From contig NZ_JADCKL010000003.1 in assembly GCF_014982975.1 (NCBI RefSeq), positions 62,001 through 126,000 on the forward strand: DNA of 64,000 bases, in the 5' to 3' direction. Source of the DNA: Claveliimonas monacensis. Lineage in GTDB: Bacteria > Bacillota > Clostridia > Lachnospirales > Lachnospiraceae. Both the position numbers and the translations under genes were made by a program. The notes under the pieces were generated by a model. It searched no databases. It was not told the DNA's origin and saw nothing but the letters and a program-made list of their open reading frames with translations. This document shows positions 39,989 through 47,642 of this stretch, one piece after another. The number at the start of each line of letters is the position of its first letter. The first letter of the stretch is position 1.

Positions 39989-41421
39989 GGAAACTGACAA
40001 AGCGGAAAAATCCGGGACAAAAAAGATTGCATGCTATTTTTTCCAGGTTCCTTCTTCTATACGCCCTGCTGGCAGTGGGAGCAGGCGTCATCATCTTTTT
40101 TTCCTACTTTGTCCTGGTGAGCCTGGGCATGATCCGGATCCCTTCCTATGAACAGACCCGGATCATGCAGGCTGCGGATGCCATCCGGACAGGGGGACAG
40201 GTGGAAGAGAAGCTGTTTCCGGATACATGTGTCTACGGGGTGTACGGGGAGGACGGCACCTGGCTGTACGGAAATATCCCGGCAGAGCAGCGAAAAGAAG
40301 TGTGGAGGCAGGCAGGTACACAGGAGACGACCAGTCTGTATGGAAGTTTCTGGCAGAGAATTGAAAAGGAAAACGGCAGCACAGCCATGATCCGGTATCA
40401 GGTGATGGCAAAATTTGTCTCCCCTGCCCTGCGGGAGATTTTCCCCAATGCAGAGCTTGTGTTTCTGGGGGCTTTCGTGCTGATCATAGTTATATTGACG
40501 GTCTGTATGCCCCGCCGCTTTGGAAGATATGTGGACCGGCGGCTTAAGGTCCTGTCGGAGACTGCCGCCAGAGTGGAGAGGGAGGATCTGGCCTTTGAGA
40601 GGGAACATTCTGACATAAAGGAGATAGACGAAGTCCTGGCTTCCCTCCATAAGATGAAGGAAGCCCTCCAGAAGTCCCTCAGGGAGCAGTGGGAGCTGGA
40701 ACAAAAAAAAGAACAGCAGGTCCGGGCCCTGGCTCACGACATCCGGACGCCTCTTACCATTATACGGGGAAATGCAGAACTTCTTGCCGAGACGGAGGAT
40801 CTCCGCGAGATCCGTGAATGGGACGGAGAGATCCTGGATAATATAAAAGATATAGAGGGATATCTTGTGATCCTCCAGGAGACCATGAAAGGAGAGATAA
40901 GCCTGGAGGATGGCTGCGGACAGGCATATTTTCCGGCCCGCCCCTGGCTGGAGGAGATAAAGGAAAAGGCCGCGGCTCTGGGGAGGGCAGGAAAAGCAGA
41001 AATTCTCTGTCGCCTGGAACTGCCGGAGGCGTCTTCCTGCTTTCTGGAAGGAAACCGGACCAATGTAAGCCGTGCAGTTCTGAACGTCATTTCTAACGGA
41101 GTGGACTATACGCCTGCAGATGGGAAGGTGGAGATCCATGCCTCCATTGTCCGGCCGGGGGATGACGGCAGGGAGTGGCTTCGCATTACGGTGACAGACC
41201 AGGGGCCGGGATTTTCCGGGGAGGATCTGAAAAGGGGAACAGAGCGGTTCTACCAGGGGGATGGCAGCCGGGGGCACCGTCATTACGGCATGGGACTTTA
41301 CATTGCCCGGACTTTCACAGAGGAGGCAGGCGGAAGGCTGACGCTCTCCAATGCAGAGACAGGAGGGGCGCAGGTGCGGATCGATCTGCCCCTTTATCAG
41401 GGAGCTTTCTTAAAAGATTGA
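39976..41421 (+). CDS. Sensor histidine kinase (CprK-like)
   Basis: A 481-residue kinase with two membrane helices (about 25-50 and 160-180) enclosing a 110-residue extracytoplasmic sensor, a HAMP-like linker, the phospho-acceptor His in LAHDIRTPLTII (about residue 255), and HATPase motifs NVISNGVDYTP (N box), DQGPGFSGEDL (G1) and GHRHYGMGLYIA (G2). Sensing of cationic peptides is inferred from context. The ATG at 39976 overlaps the regulator; a GTG/ATG further up is not needed. Confidence 0.92.
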   Translation: MEKLRKLTKRKNPGQKRLHAIFSRFLLLYALLAVGAGVIIFFSYFVLVSLGMIRIPSYEQTRIMQAADAIRTGGQVEEKLFPDTCVYGVYGEDGTWLYGNIPAEQRKEVWRQAGTQETTSLYGSFWQRIEKENGSTAMIRYQVMAKFVSPALREIFPNAELVFLGAFVLIIVILTVCMPRRFGRYVDRRLKVLSETAARVEREDLAFEREHSDIKEIDEVLASLHKMKEALQKSLREQWELEQKKEQQVRALAHDIRTPLTIIRGNAELLAETEDLREIREWDGEILDNIKDIEGYLVILQETMKGEISLEDGCGQAYFPARPWLEEIKEKAAALGRAGKAEILCRLELPEASSCFLEGNRTNVSRAVLNVISNGVDYTPADGKVEIHASIVRPGDDGREWLRITVTDQGPGFSGEDLKRGTERFYQGDGSRGHRHYGMGLYIARTFTEEAGGRLTLSNAETGGAQVRIDLPLYQGAFLKD

Positions 41422-41462
41422 AAAGAATGTGACCAGGTTACAGAAAAAAATCCGCAATGGTG

Positions 41463-41468
41463 TATAAT
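41463..41468 (+). promoter_or_regulatory. -10 box of the thioredoxin gene
   Basis: A perfect TATAAT preceded directly by TG lies 85 bp before the thioredoxin ATG. The -35 region is weak (TTACAG at 41438-41443, 19-bp spacing). Confidence 0.45.
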
Positions 41469-41552
41469 AGAGACAGAAAACGAAAAAAGCAATCCCAAAA
41501 AGATCCTCCGGCAGACCGGACGGAATCAGTGGAAAGAAAGGAAGGAATAAAT

Positions 41553-41864
41553 ATGGCAGCATTACATTTCACAAAGGACAATTTTGAAAAAGAGGTATTA
41601 CAGTCAGATGTACCGGTACTGGTGGATTTCTGGGCTACCTGGTGCGGACCGTGCCAGATGGTTCTGCCCATCATCGAGGAACTCTCCGAGGAGCTTACCG
41701 GCGTGAAGATCGGGAAAGTCAATGTGGATGAGGAGATGGAGCTGGCAAAGCAGTACAGGGTAATGTCCATCCCTACACTCATCGTGTTCAAGGACGGAAA
41801 GAAAGTAAACATGGCAGTCGGTGCCCAGGGCAAGGAAGAGATCAAAGCTCTGCTTGGCCTGTAG
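41553..41864 (+). CDS. trxA: Thioredoxin
   Basis: A 103-residue thioredoxin with the active site WATWCGPCQM (Cys31/Cys34 region), the cis-Pro loop SIPTLIVF and the usual length. It reduces cytosolic disulfides. The ATG at 41553 has GAAGGAA 8 bases upstream; the in-frame upstream extension is charged and atypical. It is monocistronic, with a strong terminator after it, and lies next to the Cys-motif lipoprotein operon. Confidence 0.97.
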   Translation: MAALHFTKDNFEKEVLQSDVPVLVDFWATWCGPCQMVLPIIEELSEELTGVKIGKVNVDEEMELAKQYRVMSIPTLIVFKDGKKVNMAVGAQGKEEIKALLGL

Positions 41865-41898
41865 ATATAAAAAACCTCTCACAGATTATGTTAAAAAG

Positions 41899-41925
41899 GC
41901 AGGGACATTTTGTCCCTGCTTTTTT
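41899..41925 (+). terminator. Intrinsic terminator after thioredoxin
   Basis: GCAGGGACA (41899-41907), TTT loop, TGTCCCTGC (41911-41919), then six T: a textbook terminator. Confidence 0.93.
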
Positions 41926-42006
41926 GCACAGAAATCTGTCCGGCCTGGTACCGGGAATGGTTTATGGAAAAAAACAATAAGTACAAAGAAATATAAAAAA
42001 TTCCGA

Positions 42007-42060
42007 TTGGCTTTTCGAAGACATAGAGAGTAAGATAAAACAGAATAAAAAGCTATGTCT
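42007..42060 (+). promoter_or_regulatory. Promoter and dyad before the YdjY-like lipoprotein
   Basis: TTGGCT (42007-42012) and TAAGAT (42031-42036), 18-bp spacing, form a moderate promoter. AGACATAG (42019-42026) and CTATGTCT (42053-42060) are perfect inverted copies flanking the -10 box and could be regulator half-sites. Confidence 0.45.
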
Positions 42061-42081
42061 GAACAAAGGAGGAGAGTTTTT

Positions 42082-43224
42082 ATGAAAAAGACAGCATTAT
42101 TCCTTGCACTGCTTCTGACCATGGGAATGGCAGGATGCGGCGCGCAGGAAGAGGAGACCGGCAGCGACAACGCCGGGGAGACAGCCCAGGAGACACAGGA
42201 GGAAACAGAAGCCCTTACAGTGGATGCTGAGTCGAAAACCATCACAGTGCAGGCTACAGCAACGGGAAATACTGAGTCTTCCATCCACCTGCTTGTGAAT
42301 GACTCCGGAAGCAACGCCGAGAGCGCTTTCTTTACCACAGAGGCATCTACAATGGACTTCTATGATGCGATCGTGGAGCTGGGCGGTATTCCGGGAAATA
42401 ATATACCAGTAGATGCCGAGAGCGGGACAATCCTTGGAAGCGGCCTGGATGTGTCCATCCAGGTAGACGGGACAGACTACGACACATATGACCTGATCAC
42501 AGCCTCTGAGGAGAGGGAGATGGACATGCGTTTTGGCGGCAATGTGGCCCTCAATCAGGAGTACGCTACAGGGTGTCTGCTCTGTATGGAGAGCTGCTCA
42601 GTAGGTATCGCCAGCGATGCGGCTTACCAGTATAATGAGCCCATCGAGTTCACACCTTCAGATAATATGCCGGAGGAAGGAACGGAGGTAACTTTTACGA
42701 TCACAGTGGATGACACAGCCATGGTAGTGAACGAGGAGGCAAAGACTATTTCCATGAATATTCTGTCCACAGGATATGACGAGTCTACGATCCATGCCAT
42801 CGTAAACGAGGAAGGATCCAACGCGGACAAGACTTTATTTACTACCACAGCAGCCACAAAGGATTTCTATGATGCGCTGAAACAGCTTGGAGCACAGGAC
42901 GGAAACAATATTGCACTGGATGATCCGGATGGCATTATAGAAGGAACGGATCTGGATGTAAATGTAGAAATCGGTACAGAGACCTGCTCTTTTGCAGATC
43001 TGTTTACAGCCTCCGAGGAGAGAGAGATGGCTATGCGCTTCGGCGGAAACCTGGAGGTGAACCAGGAGTATGCTACAGGCTGCATTATGTGTCTGGAGAG
43101 CTGCCCGGCCGGTATCACAAGCAACGCAGCTTACCAGTACCAGGAGGAGATCACATTCGGACCTTCTGACAAAATGCCTGCCAAGGGAACGCATATCATC
43201 GCCACATTTACGGTTGCAGAATAA
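42082..43224 (+). CDS. Lipoprotein with duplicated Cys-motif domain (YdjY-like)
   Basis: A 380-residue lipoprotein: lipobox MAGC (Cys19), an acidic linker to residue 43, then two copies of a ~165-residue domain (44-209 and 213-380). Each copy begins with VxxExKTIxxxxxxTG, contains NxxGSNAxxxxFTT and ASEEREMxMRFGGN, and ends with a Cys cluster, TGCLLCMESCSVGI (165/168/172) and TGCIMCLESCPAGI (334/337/341). The C-x2-C-x3-C set could bind a metal or Fe-S centre or be thiol-redox active outside the membrane. I relate it to E. coli YdjY, recalled as a Cys-motif protein between two TVP38 genes; that link needs checking. The SD is AAGGAGGAGAG. A small membrane protein gene overlaps its stop by one base. 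Confidence 0.75.
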   Translation: MKKTALFLALLLTMGMAGCGAQEEETGSDNAGETAQETQEETEALTVDAESKTITVQATATGNTESSIHLLVNDSGSNAESAFFTTEASTMDFYDAIVELGGIPGNNIPVDAESGTILGSGLDVSIQVDGTDYDTYDLITASEEREMDMRFGGNVALNQEYATGCLLCMESCSVGIASDAAYQYNEPIEFTPSDNMPEEGTEVTFTITVDDTAMVVNEEAKTISMNILSTGYDESTIHAIVNEEGSNADKTLFTTTAATKDFYDALKQLGAQDGNNIALDDPDGIIEGTDLDVNVEIGTETCSFADLFTASEEREMAMRFGGNLEVNQEYATGCIMCLESCPAGITSNAAYQYQEEITFGPSDKMPAKGTHIIATFTVAE

Positions 43225-43652
43225 TGGCACGGATCATTGGAGCTGTCTATAACGGACTGATCTGGGCCAGTGTGATCACGCTGCTCTGTGTCAATTCCGT
43301 TGTAATATGTATGCGGATCAACATGGGGACGCTGTTTCTTATATCATTTGTGGGAACAGCTGCCCTGCTGTGGATCATTTCATTTCTTAAAAAATGGAAG
43401 ATCGGCGCTCTTTTCAGCATTCTCAACCTGGCAGTCTGCGGGCTGGCCATTACTGCGGCCTTTCGGCTGATCTACAACAAGGATCTTATGACAAGGCCGG
43501 CTTTTATCCTGCAGCTTGCCCTTCACAGACAGGCACCTCCGCAGGAGCTGGTCAATGGAGTGATCCTGGCAGTGCTGGCAGGGGGATATCTGGTGGTACT
43601 GGCAGCAGACCTTGTGGAAAAAAGAAAAGGGACCAGTAAAAAAGACAGATAA
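43224..43652 (+). CDS. Small four-helix membrane protein paired with the YdjY-like lipoprotein
   Basis: A 142-residue protein with four predicted helices (about 5-27, 32-53, 60-82 and 107-130) and a basic cytoplasmic tail (VEKRKGTSKKDR). Its ATG shares one base with the lipoprotein stop (TAATG), so translation is coupled and the two likely form a membrane complex. I do not recognise the family. Size and topology recall the protein at 19178-19624 in the S/Se block. It is followed by a strong terminator. Confidence 0.78.
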   Translation: MARIIGAVYNGLIWASVITLLCVNSVVICMRINMGTLFLISFVGTAALLWIISFLKKWKIGALFSILNLAVCGLAITAAFRLIYNKDLMTRPAFILQLALHRQAPPQELVNGVILAVLAGGYLVVLAADLVEKRKGTSKKDR

Positions 43653-43663
43653 AAACAACAGTA

Positions 43664-43720
43664 AAAAGCTGTTCTGCCAAAAGAGGATGAAAGATCCTCC
43701 CCGGCAGAGCGGCTTTTCTT
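43664..43720 (+). terminator. Terminator after the YdjY-like operon
   Basis: A 15-bp stem (43664-43678 with 43703-43717, two G-U pairs) encloses an inner GAGGAT/ATCCTC hairpin (43683-43699) and ends in a T-rich tail TTTTCTTT. Confidence 0.8.
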
Positions 43721-43803
43721 TACATGTTTTCCTGTCCGTGGTATCCTGTTTTACAGGAGTGATCCTGAAGGAATTTTACAGACAGCGCAGGAGGAATGCA
43801 GGG

Positions 43804-44715
43804 ATGATAGAGAAAACAGCGATCATAGGAATGGGGGCGCTGGGCCTTCTCTACGCGGATCAGATCGCATCCGCAAAAGGACCGGAGAGTGTCTCCTTTG
43901 TCATGGACCGGGAGAGATACGAAAAATATGAGGGCACAGTGTTTGTCTGCAACGGGCAGGAGAAGACGTTTCGGATGGAGTGCTGCCAGGATGTTTCACC
44001 GGCAGATCTTGTCATTGTGGCAGTCAAGTACAATGGACTTGCAGGCGCTCTGGACACCATGAAAAACTGTGTGGGAAAGGACACGGTGATCCTCTCTGTG
44101 ATGAACGGCATCAGCAGCGAGAAGATCATTGGAGAAAGGTACGGACATGACCGCCTCATCGACACAGTGGCGCAGGGCATGGATGCCATGAAGTTTGGAA
44201 ATAAGCTGACCTATACAAAGAAGGGTGAACTGCGCATCGGGGCGGAGGACGCCTGCCAGCAGGAAAATCTGGCTCGTGTGGCAGCTTATTTTGATGAGAT
44301 ACAGATGCCATATACGCTGGAGGAGGATATCCTGCACCGTCTGTGGGGAAAATTCATGCTGAACGTGGGCGTGAACCAGACCTGTATGGCCTATGAGACC
44401 AACTATGGGGGCGCTCTTAGAGAGGGAAGCGAGGCAAATGAGACCATGCTGGCTGCCATGAGAGAGGTGATCGCCCTTGCAAACGCGGAGGGGATCCATC
44501 TGACTGAGACAGACCTTGACGAGTACATAGCCATTCTTCGCACGCTCTCTCCGGAGGGAATGCCCTCCATGCGCCAGGACGGTGTCTCCAGGCGTCCCTC
44601 GGAGGTGGAGATGTTTGCAGGGACTGTGATCCCCATGGCTGCCAGGCACGGGATACCTGTGCCTGCCAATACATTTTTATATGATAAGATCAAAAAAATA
44701 GAAGCGTCCTATTGA
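43804..44715 (+). CDS. Ketopantoate reductase family oxidoreductase (PanE/ApbA-like)
   Basis: A 303-residue NADP-dependent dehydrogenase with the Rossmann motif IIGMGALGLLYAD at the N terminus, VAVKYNGL and MNGISSE in the nucleotide domain, and the C-terminal helical domain with LHRLWGKFMLNVGVNQ (family catalytic Lys) and GTPSMRQD-like EGMPSMRQDGVSRRPSEVEMF. It may reduce 2-dehydropantoate in CoA biosynthesis, although no panB/panC is adjacent and paralogues act on other 2-keto acids. The ATG at 43804 has GGAGG 9 bases upstream. proC follows 30 bp later, probably on the same transcript. Confidence 0.9.
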   Translation: MIEKTAIIGMGALGLLYADQIASAKGPESVSFVMDRERYEKYEGTVFVCNGQEKTFRMECCQDVSPADLVIVAVKYNGLAGALDTMKNCVGKDTVILSVMNGISSEKIIGERYGHDRLIDTVAQGMDAMKFGNKLTYTKKGELRIGAEDACQQENLARVAAYFDEIQMPYTLEEDILHRLWGKFMLNVGVNQTCMAYETNYGGALREGSEANETMLAAMREVIALANAEGIHLTETDLDEYIAILRTLSPEGMPSMRQDGVSRRPSEVEMFAGTVIPMAARHGIPVPANTFLYDKIKKIEASY

Positions 44716-44745
44716 GGGAAAAGCTATATGTACAGGAGGTCTGAC

Positions 44746-45546
44746 ATGACAGGAGAAGAGGTAAAGATCGGATTTATTGGATTTGGAAATATGGGCCAGG
44801 CCATTGCGGACGGGTTTTTGTATACCCATACATTGAAGCCGTCCCAGATGTGTGCCTGCGCGGTGAACTATGAAAAATTGAAAAAGAACACAGAAAAACG
44901 AGGCATGAAAGCCTGCCGGGACAGCAAAGAGACGGTAGAGCAGTCAGATATTGTAGTAGTGGCAGTGAAGCCCTGGATGACAGGAGCTGTGCTGGCTCCC
45001 CTGAAGGATCTCCTTGCAGGGAAGATCCTCTGGTCTGTGGCAGCAGGAGTGATGTTTGACGACTATGAGGCAATGCTGGCGCCGGGCACCCACCATATCA
45101 GCGCTATCCCCAGCACGCCGGCAGCCGTGGGGGAAGGCATCTACACATGTGAGAAAAAGCATTCTCTCACAGAGGAGGAATATGCCCTTTTCCATTCTCT
45201 TTTATCGGCCATCGGAATTGTGGCGGAGGTGGAGACGCAGAAAGTCAATATCGCCAACACCATAAGCGGATGCGGCCCTGCCTTTGCCAGCATGTTTATC
45301 GAAGCGCTGGGAGATGCAGGAGTTATGTACGGGCTTACCAGGCCCCAGGCCTATGAGCTGGCTGCAGGCATGATCGCAGGGACCGGGAAACTGATGCTCC
45401 ATCAGGGCAAACATCCGGGTCAGATGAAGGACGATGTGTGCTCCCCGGGCGGCACCACTATCCGGGGTGTGGCAGCTCTTGAGAAGGCGGGCTTCCGCAC
45501 AGCGATCATCCAGGCTGTGGAGGCCGCTATGAAGACTTATGAATAG
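44746..45546 (+). CDS. proC: Pyrroline-5-carboxylate reductase
   Basis: A 266-residue NAD(P)H-dependent enzyme making proline from pyrroline-5-carboxylate. The Rossmann motif is IGFIGFGNMGQAIADGF, the middle VVVAVKPW, and the C-terminal dimer domain has the signature NTISGCGPAFASMFIEALGDAG and SPGGTTIRGVAALE (quoted in parts here as GCGPAFA and SPGGTTIRG). The ATG at 44746 has AGGAGG 7 bases upstream and is preferred over the ATG at 44728. Complete and typical in length. Confidence 0.96.
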   Translation: MTGEEVKIGFIGFGNMGQAIADGFLYTHTLKPSQMCACAVNYEKLKKNTEKRGMKACRDSKETVEQSDIVVVAVKPWMTGAVLAPLKDLLAGKILWSVAAGVMFDDYEAMLAPGTHHISAIPSTPAAVGEGIYTCEKKHSLTEEEYALFHSLLSAIGIVAEVETQKVNIANTISGCGPAFASMFIEALGDAGVMYGLTRPQAYELAAGMIAGTGKLMLHQGKHPGQMKDDVCSPGGTTIRGVAALEKAGFRTAIIQAVEAAMKTYE

Positions 45547-45583
45547 AAGAGGATAGGAAGATTTCCCGGAAGCAAAATGCCTG

Positions 45584-46270
45584 TTATGGCTGCGTATCTG
45601 CCAGTTTTCGGAGCGCTTTTTTGTCGAGAAGAGTGACGCTTCCCCTTGAGAGAGCCACATAGCCCTCCTGAGAGAAATATTTCAGCATCCGGGTCACCAC
45701 CTCGCGGGCGCTCCCCATCAGTTTCGCGATCTGCTCATGGGTGAGGGTGAGCCTGTCCGTGCCAAGGGAGGCGGACTCATCCAGGAGGAAGATGGCGAGC
45801 CTTCTGTCAAAACTCATGAACAGGATCTGCTGCATGGCCCACATGACATCGGAGAACCGTTCGGCGGCCGCTCTGTTGGCAAAGGCTTCCACATAGATGT
45901 TGTCGTGCATCAGCAGGGAGATGACAGAGGAGCTGACCTGGAGCACCTGGCTGTCCTCCACTGCGTCAATATACACGTCAAAAGTGATGGAGGAGAGAAC
46001 GCAGGAGGCGGACAGGATGCACAGTTCGCCGGGATAGATCCGGTAAAGCGTGATCTCTTTGCCGTCCTCGGACATGATGTAGACCCGGAGAGAGCCGCTC
46101 TTTACAAGGAGCAGCCCCAGGCATTTGTAGTCGGCCCGGTGGATGGATGATCCTTTTTTATAGGAGACAGCTGCCGTATTCTGCAGGAGCAGATTTTTCT
46201 CTGCAGAAGAAAGATGGGGGAAAAACGAGAGGGCACTTTCAAGGAATGCCTGGTCCGTCTGATTTGACAT
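45584..46270 (-). CDS. Crp/Fnr-family transcriptional regulator
   Basis: A 228-residue regulator with an N-terminal cyclic-nucleotide-binding-fold domain (about 20-140: KGSSIHRADYKCLGLLLVKSG read in parts; EDGKEITLYRIYPGE) and a C-terminal HTH (THEQIAKLMGSAREVVTRMLKYF region, about 180-205). The N-terminal FNR-type Cys cluster is absent, although a few cysteines (CLGLL, CILSASC) occur in the sensor. The ATG at 46270 has AGGAGGT about 10 bases upstream. It converges on proC and is divergent from the adenylyltransferase-like gene, a possible target. Effector unknown. Confidence 0.92.
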   Translation of the reverse strand: MSNQTDQAFLESALSFFPHLSSAEKNLLLQNTAAVSYKKGSSIHRADYKCLGLLLVKSGSLRVYIMSEDGKEITLYRIYPGELCILSASCVLSSITFDVYIDAVEDSQVLQVSSSVISLLMHDNIYVEAFANRAAAERFSDVMWAMQQILFMSFDRRLAIFLLDESASLGTDRLTLTHEQIAKLMGSAREVVTRMLKYFSQEGYVALSRGSVTLLDKKALRKLADTQP

Positions 46271-46386
46271 ATCAATGATACCTCCTGTGATCAATGCTGG
46301 TATCATTTTAGTACATCTGCAGAGAAAGAACAAGTTTACAGTCACTGACTTTGTGTTTGCATTATATTTTACGAAAGAGGTTTGTT

Positions 46387-46959
46387 ATGGTTGAAAAAGG
46401 AGTTGTAAACGCGAGATTCCAGATCCCGCATTTGAAGCATATTGAGTATATCCTGGCCGCGAAGATGCGCTGCCAGAAACTGTATATCGGGATCACCAAC
46501 CCGGACCCTTCCTGTGTCCGGGAGTCGGTCAACGATGAGGTGCGGTCCACACCGGCAGCCAATCCCCTGACCTATCTGGAGCGCTATGAGATGCTTAAGG
46601 GAGTCATGGAAGAGTTTAACGTGCCTTTGTCTGCCTACGAGATCGTACCCTTCCCCATTCACCGGCCGGAGTTTATCACCCAGTATACGCCTGTGGACGG
46701 GGTCTACTACCTGGGGATCTGCGATGGCTGGGATGAGGAGAAGCTGAAGATCCTGAAGGGGCTCGACCTGAAGACGGAAGTGCTGTGGCGCCGCAGCAAG
46801 GAGGAGTGCGGCGTTACCGGCACCTGGATCCGGAGCTGTATCGCCACGGGCCAGGAGTGGGAGCATCTGGTCCCCAAGTATGTGTACCAGTACATAACAG
46901 AACACGGCATCGAAGAGAGGATCCGCCGGTTGTATAATTTGGGACGTAATACTTTTTAA
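46387..46959 (+). CDS. Nucleotidyltransferase of the NMN adenylyltransferase type, atypical active site
   Basis: A 190-residue HxGH-superfamily nucleotidyltransferase. The N terminus reads VNARFQIPHLKHIEYI, matching GxFxPxHxGH but with HLKH in place of HxGH, and the C-terminal GVTGTWIR matches the ISxTxxR nucleotide-binding motif. Relatives (NadM/NadR-like) make NAD or a related dinucleotide; the substituted Gly means that activity or substrate may differ. The ATG at 46387 has AAAGAGG upstream. The last seven codons and the stop lie inside a large perfect palindrome that serves as terminator. Confidence 0.75.
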   Translation: MVEKGVVNARFQIPHLKHIEYILAAKMRCQKLYIGITNPDPSCVRESVNDEVRSTPAANPLTYLERYEMLKGVMEEFNVPLSAYEIVPFPIHRPEFITQYTPVDGVYYLGICDGWDEEKLKILKGLDLKTEVLWRRSKEECGVTGTWIRSCIATGQEWEHLVPKYVYQYITEHGIEERIRRLYNLGRNTF

Positions 46960-46987
46960 AAGTATTACGTCCCAAATTGCGTTTTTT
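46936..46987 (+). terminator. Perfect 21-bp palindrome terminator overlapping a stop codon
   Basis: Bases 46936-46956 are the exact reverse complement of 46958-46978 around a single central T, followed by GCGTTTTTT. The coding end NLGRNTF-stop of the upstream gene lies in the left arm. It should terminate efficiently on the plus strand. Confidence 0.85.
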
Positions 46988-47053
46988 CGTTAGGTGATAA
47001 AATGATTTTTTGTGAGAAATTCTTAAAAAATCATAAAGAATTACTATTGTATG

Positions 47054-47082
47054 TTGACTTCATATAGGCATATCTCTAAAAT
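47054..47082 (+). promoter_or_regulatory. Promoter of the MarR-ABC operon
   Basis: TTGACT (47054-47059) and TAAAAT (47077-47082) are 17 bp apart, 39 bp before the MarR start. Confidence 0.75.
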
Positions 47083-47085
47083 AAC

Positions 47086-47101
47086 CGTTAGACAACTAAC
47101 G
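47086..47101. promoter_or_regulatory. MarR-type operator
   Basis: CGTTAGACAACTAACG is a perfect 6-bp inverted repeat with a 4-base centre, 4 bp after the -10 box at the expected transcription start. A single half-site CGTTAG also occurs near 46987-46992. Position implies autorepression of the MarR-ABC operon. Confidence 0.65.
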
Positions 47102-47120
47102 AAAAGTGAGGTGTTAAATT

Positions 47121-47612
47121 TTGGATGGAAAAAGCATGCCTCTTCAGATGCTTTTGATGAGGAGTGCGCACTTGTTGAAATACCAGACGATTTCTCTTGT
47201 TGAACGATTTGACATGAATCTGGGGCAGGCTGCGATCCTGTTCATCCTGAGCCGGTACGGCAATCTGACCCAGCGCCAGCTGTCCGGCAGGGCCGGCATT
47301 ACGCCGCCCTCCATGACAGTGGCCCTTCGGAAGATGGAGGAGAAGGGGCTGGTCAAGAAGGAGCCGGACCCGGATGATCAGAGAAAGACGCGGATCCACC
47401 TGACAGACACAGGCAGAAGCCGCATAGAAGACCTGAAGCAGCTGTTCCGCAAGACGGAGGCAGTCATGCTCCAGGACTTCCGGGAGGAGGAGAAACTCCT
47501 CCTCAGACGGTTCCTTATGCAGATCGAAGACAATATCATGGACTCGAAAGAAATGAAGGACATAGACTTAAGCGAGATCATGTGCCGGCTGCATCCGGAA
47601 AAACATTTTTAA
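47121..47612 (+). CDS. MarR-family transcriptional regulator
   Basis: A 163-residue winged-helix repressor: dimerisation helices at both ends, HTH with LTQRQLSGRAGITPPSMTVALRKM (in part LSGRAGITPPSMTVALRK, about 55-75) and the wing KKEPDPDDQRKTRIHLT. The best start is TTG at 47121, which has GAGGTG 7 bases upstream; ATG at 47136 lacks an SD. It is the first gene of an operon with two ABC exporter genes, the usual arrangement for ligand-induced multidrug export. Confidence 0.93.
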   Translation: MDGKSMPLQMLLMRSAHLLKYQTISLVERFDMNLGQAAILFILSRYGNLTQRQLSGRAGITPPSMTVALRKMEEKGLVKKEPDPDDQRKTRIHLTDTGRSRIEDLKQLFRKTEAVMLQDFREEEKLLLRRFLMQIEDNIMDSKEMKDIDLSEIMCRLHPEKHF

Positions 47613-47642
47613 CCCAGAGCAAAGAAGGAGTGACAAGTATTT

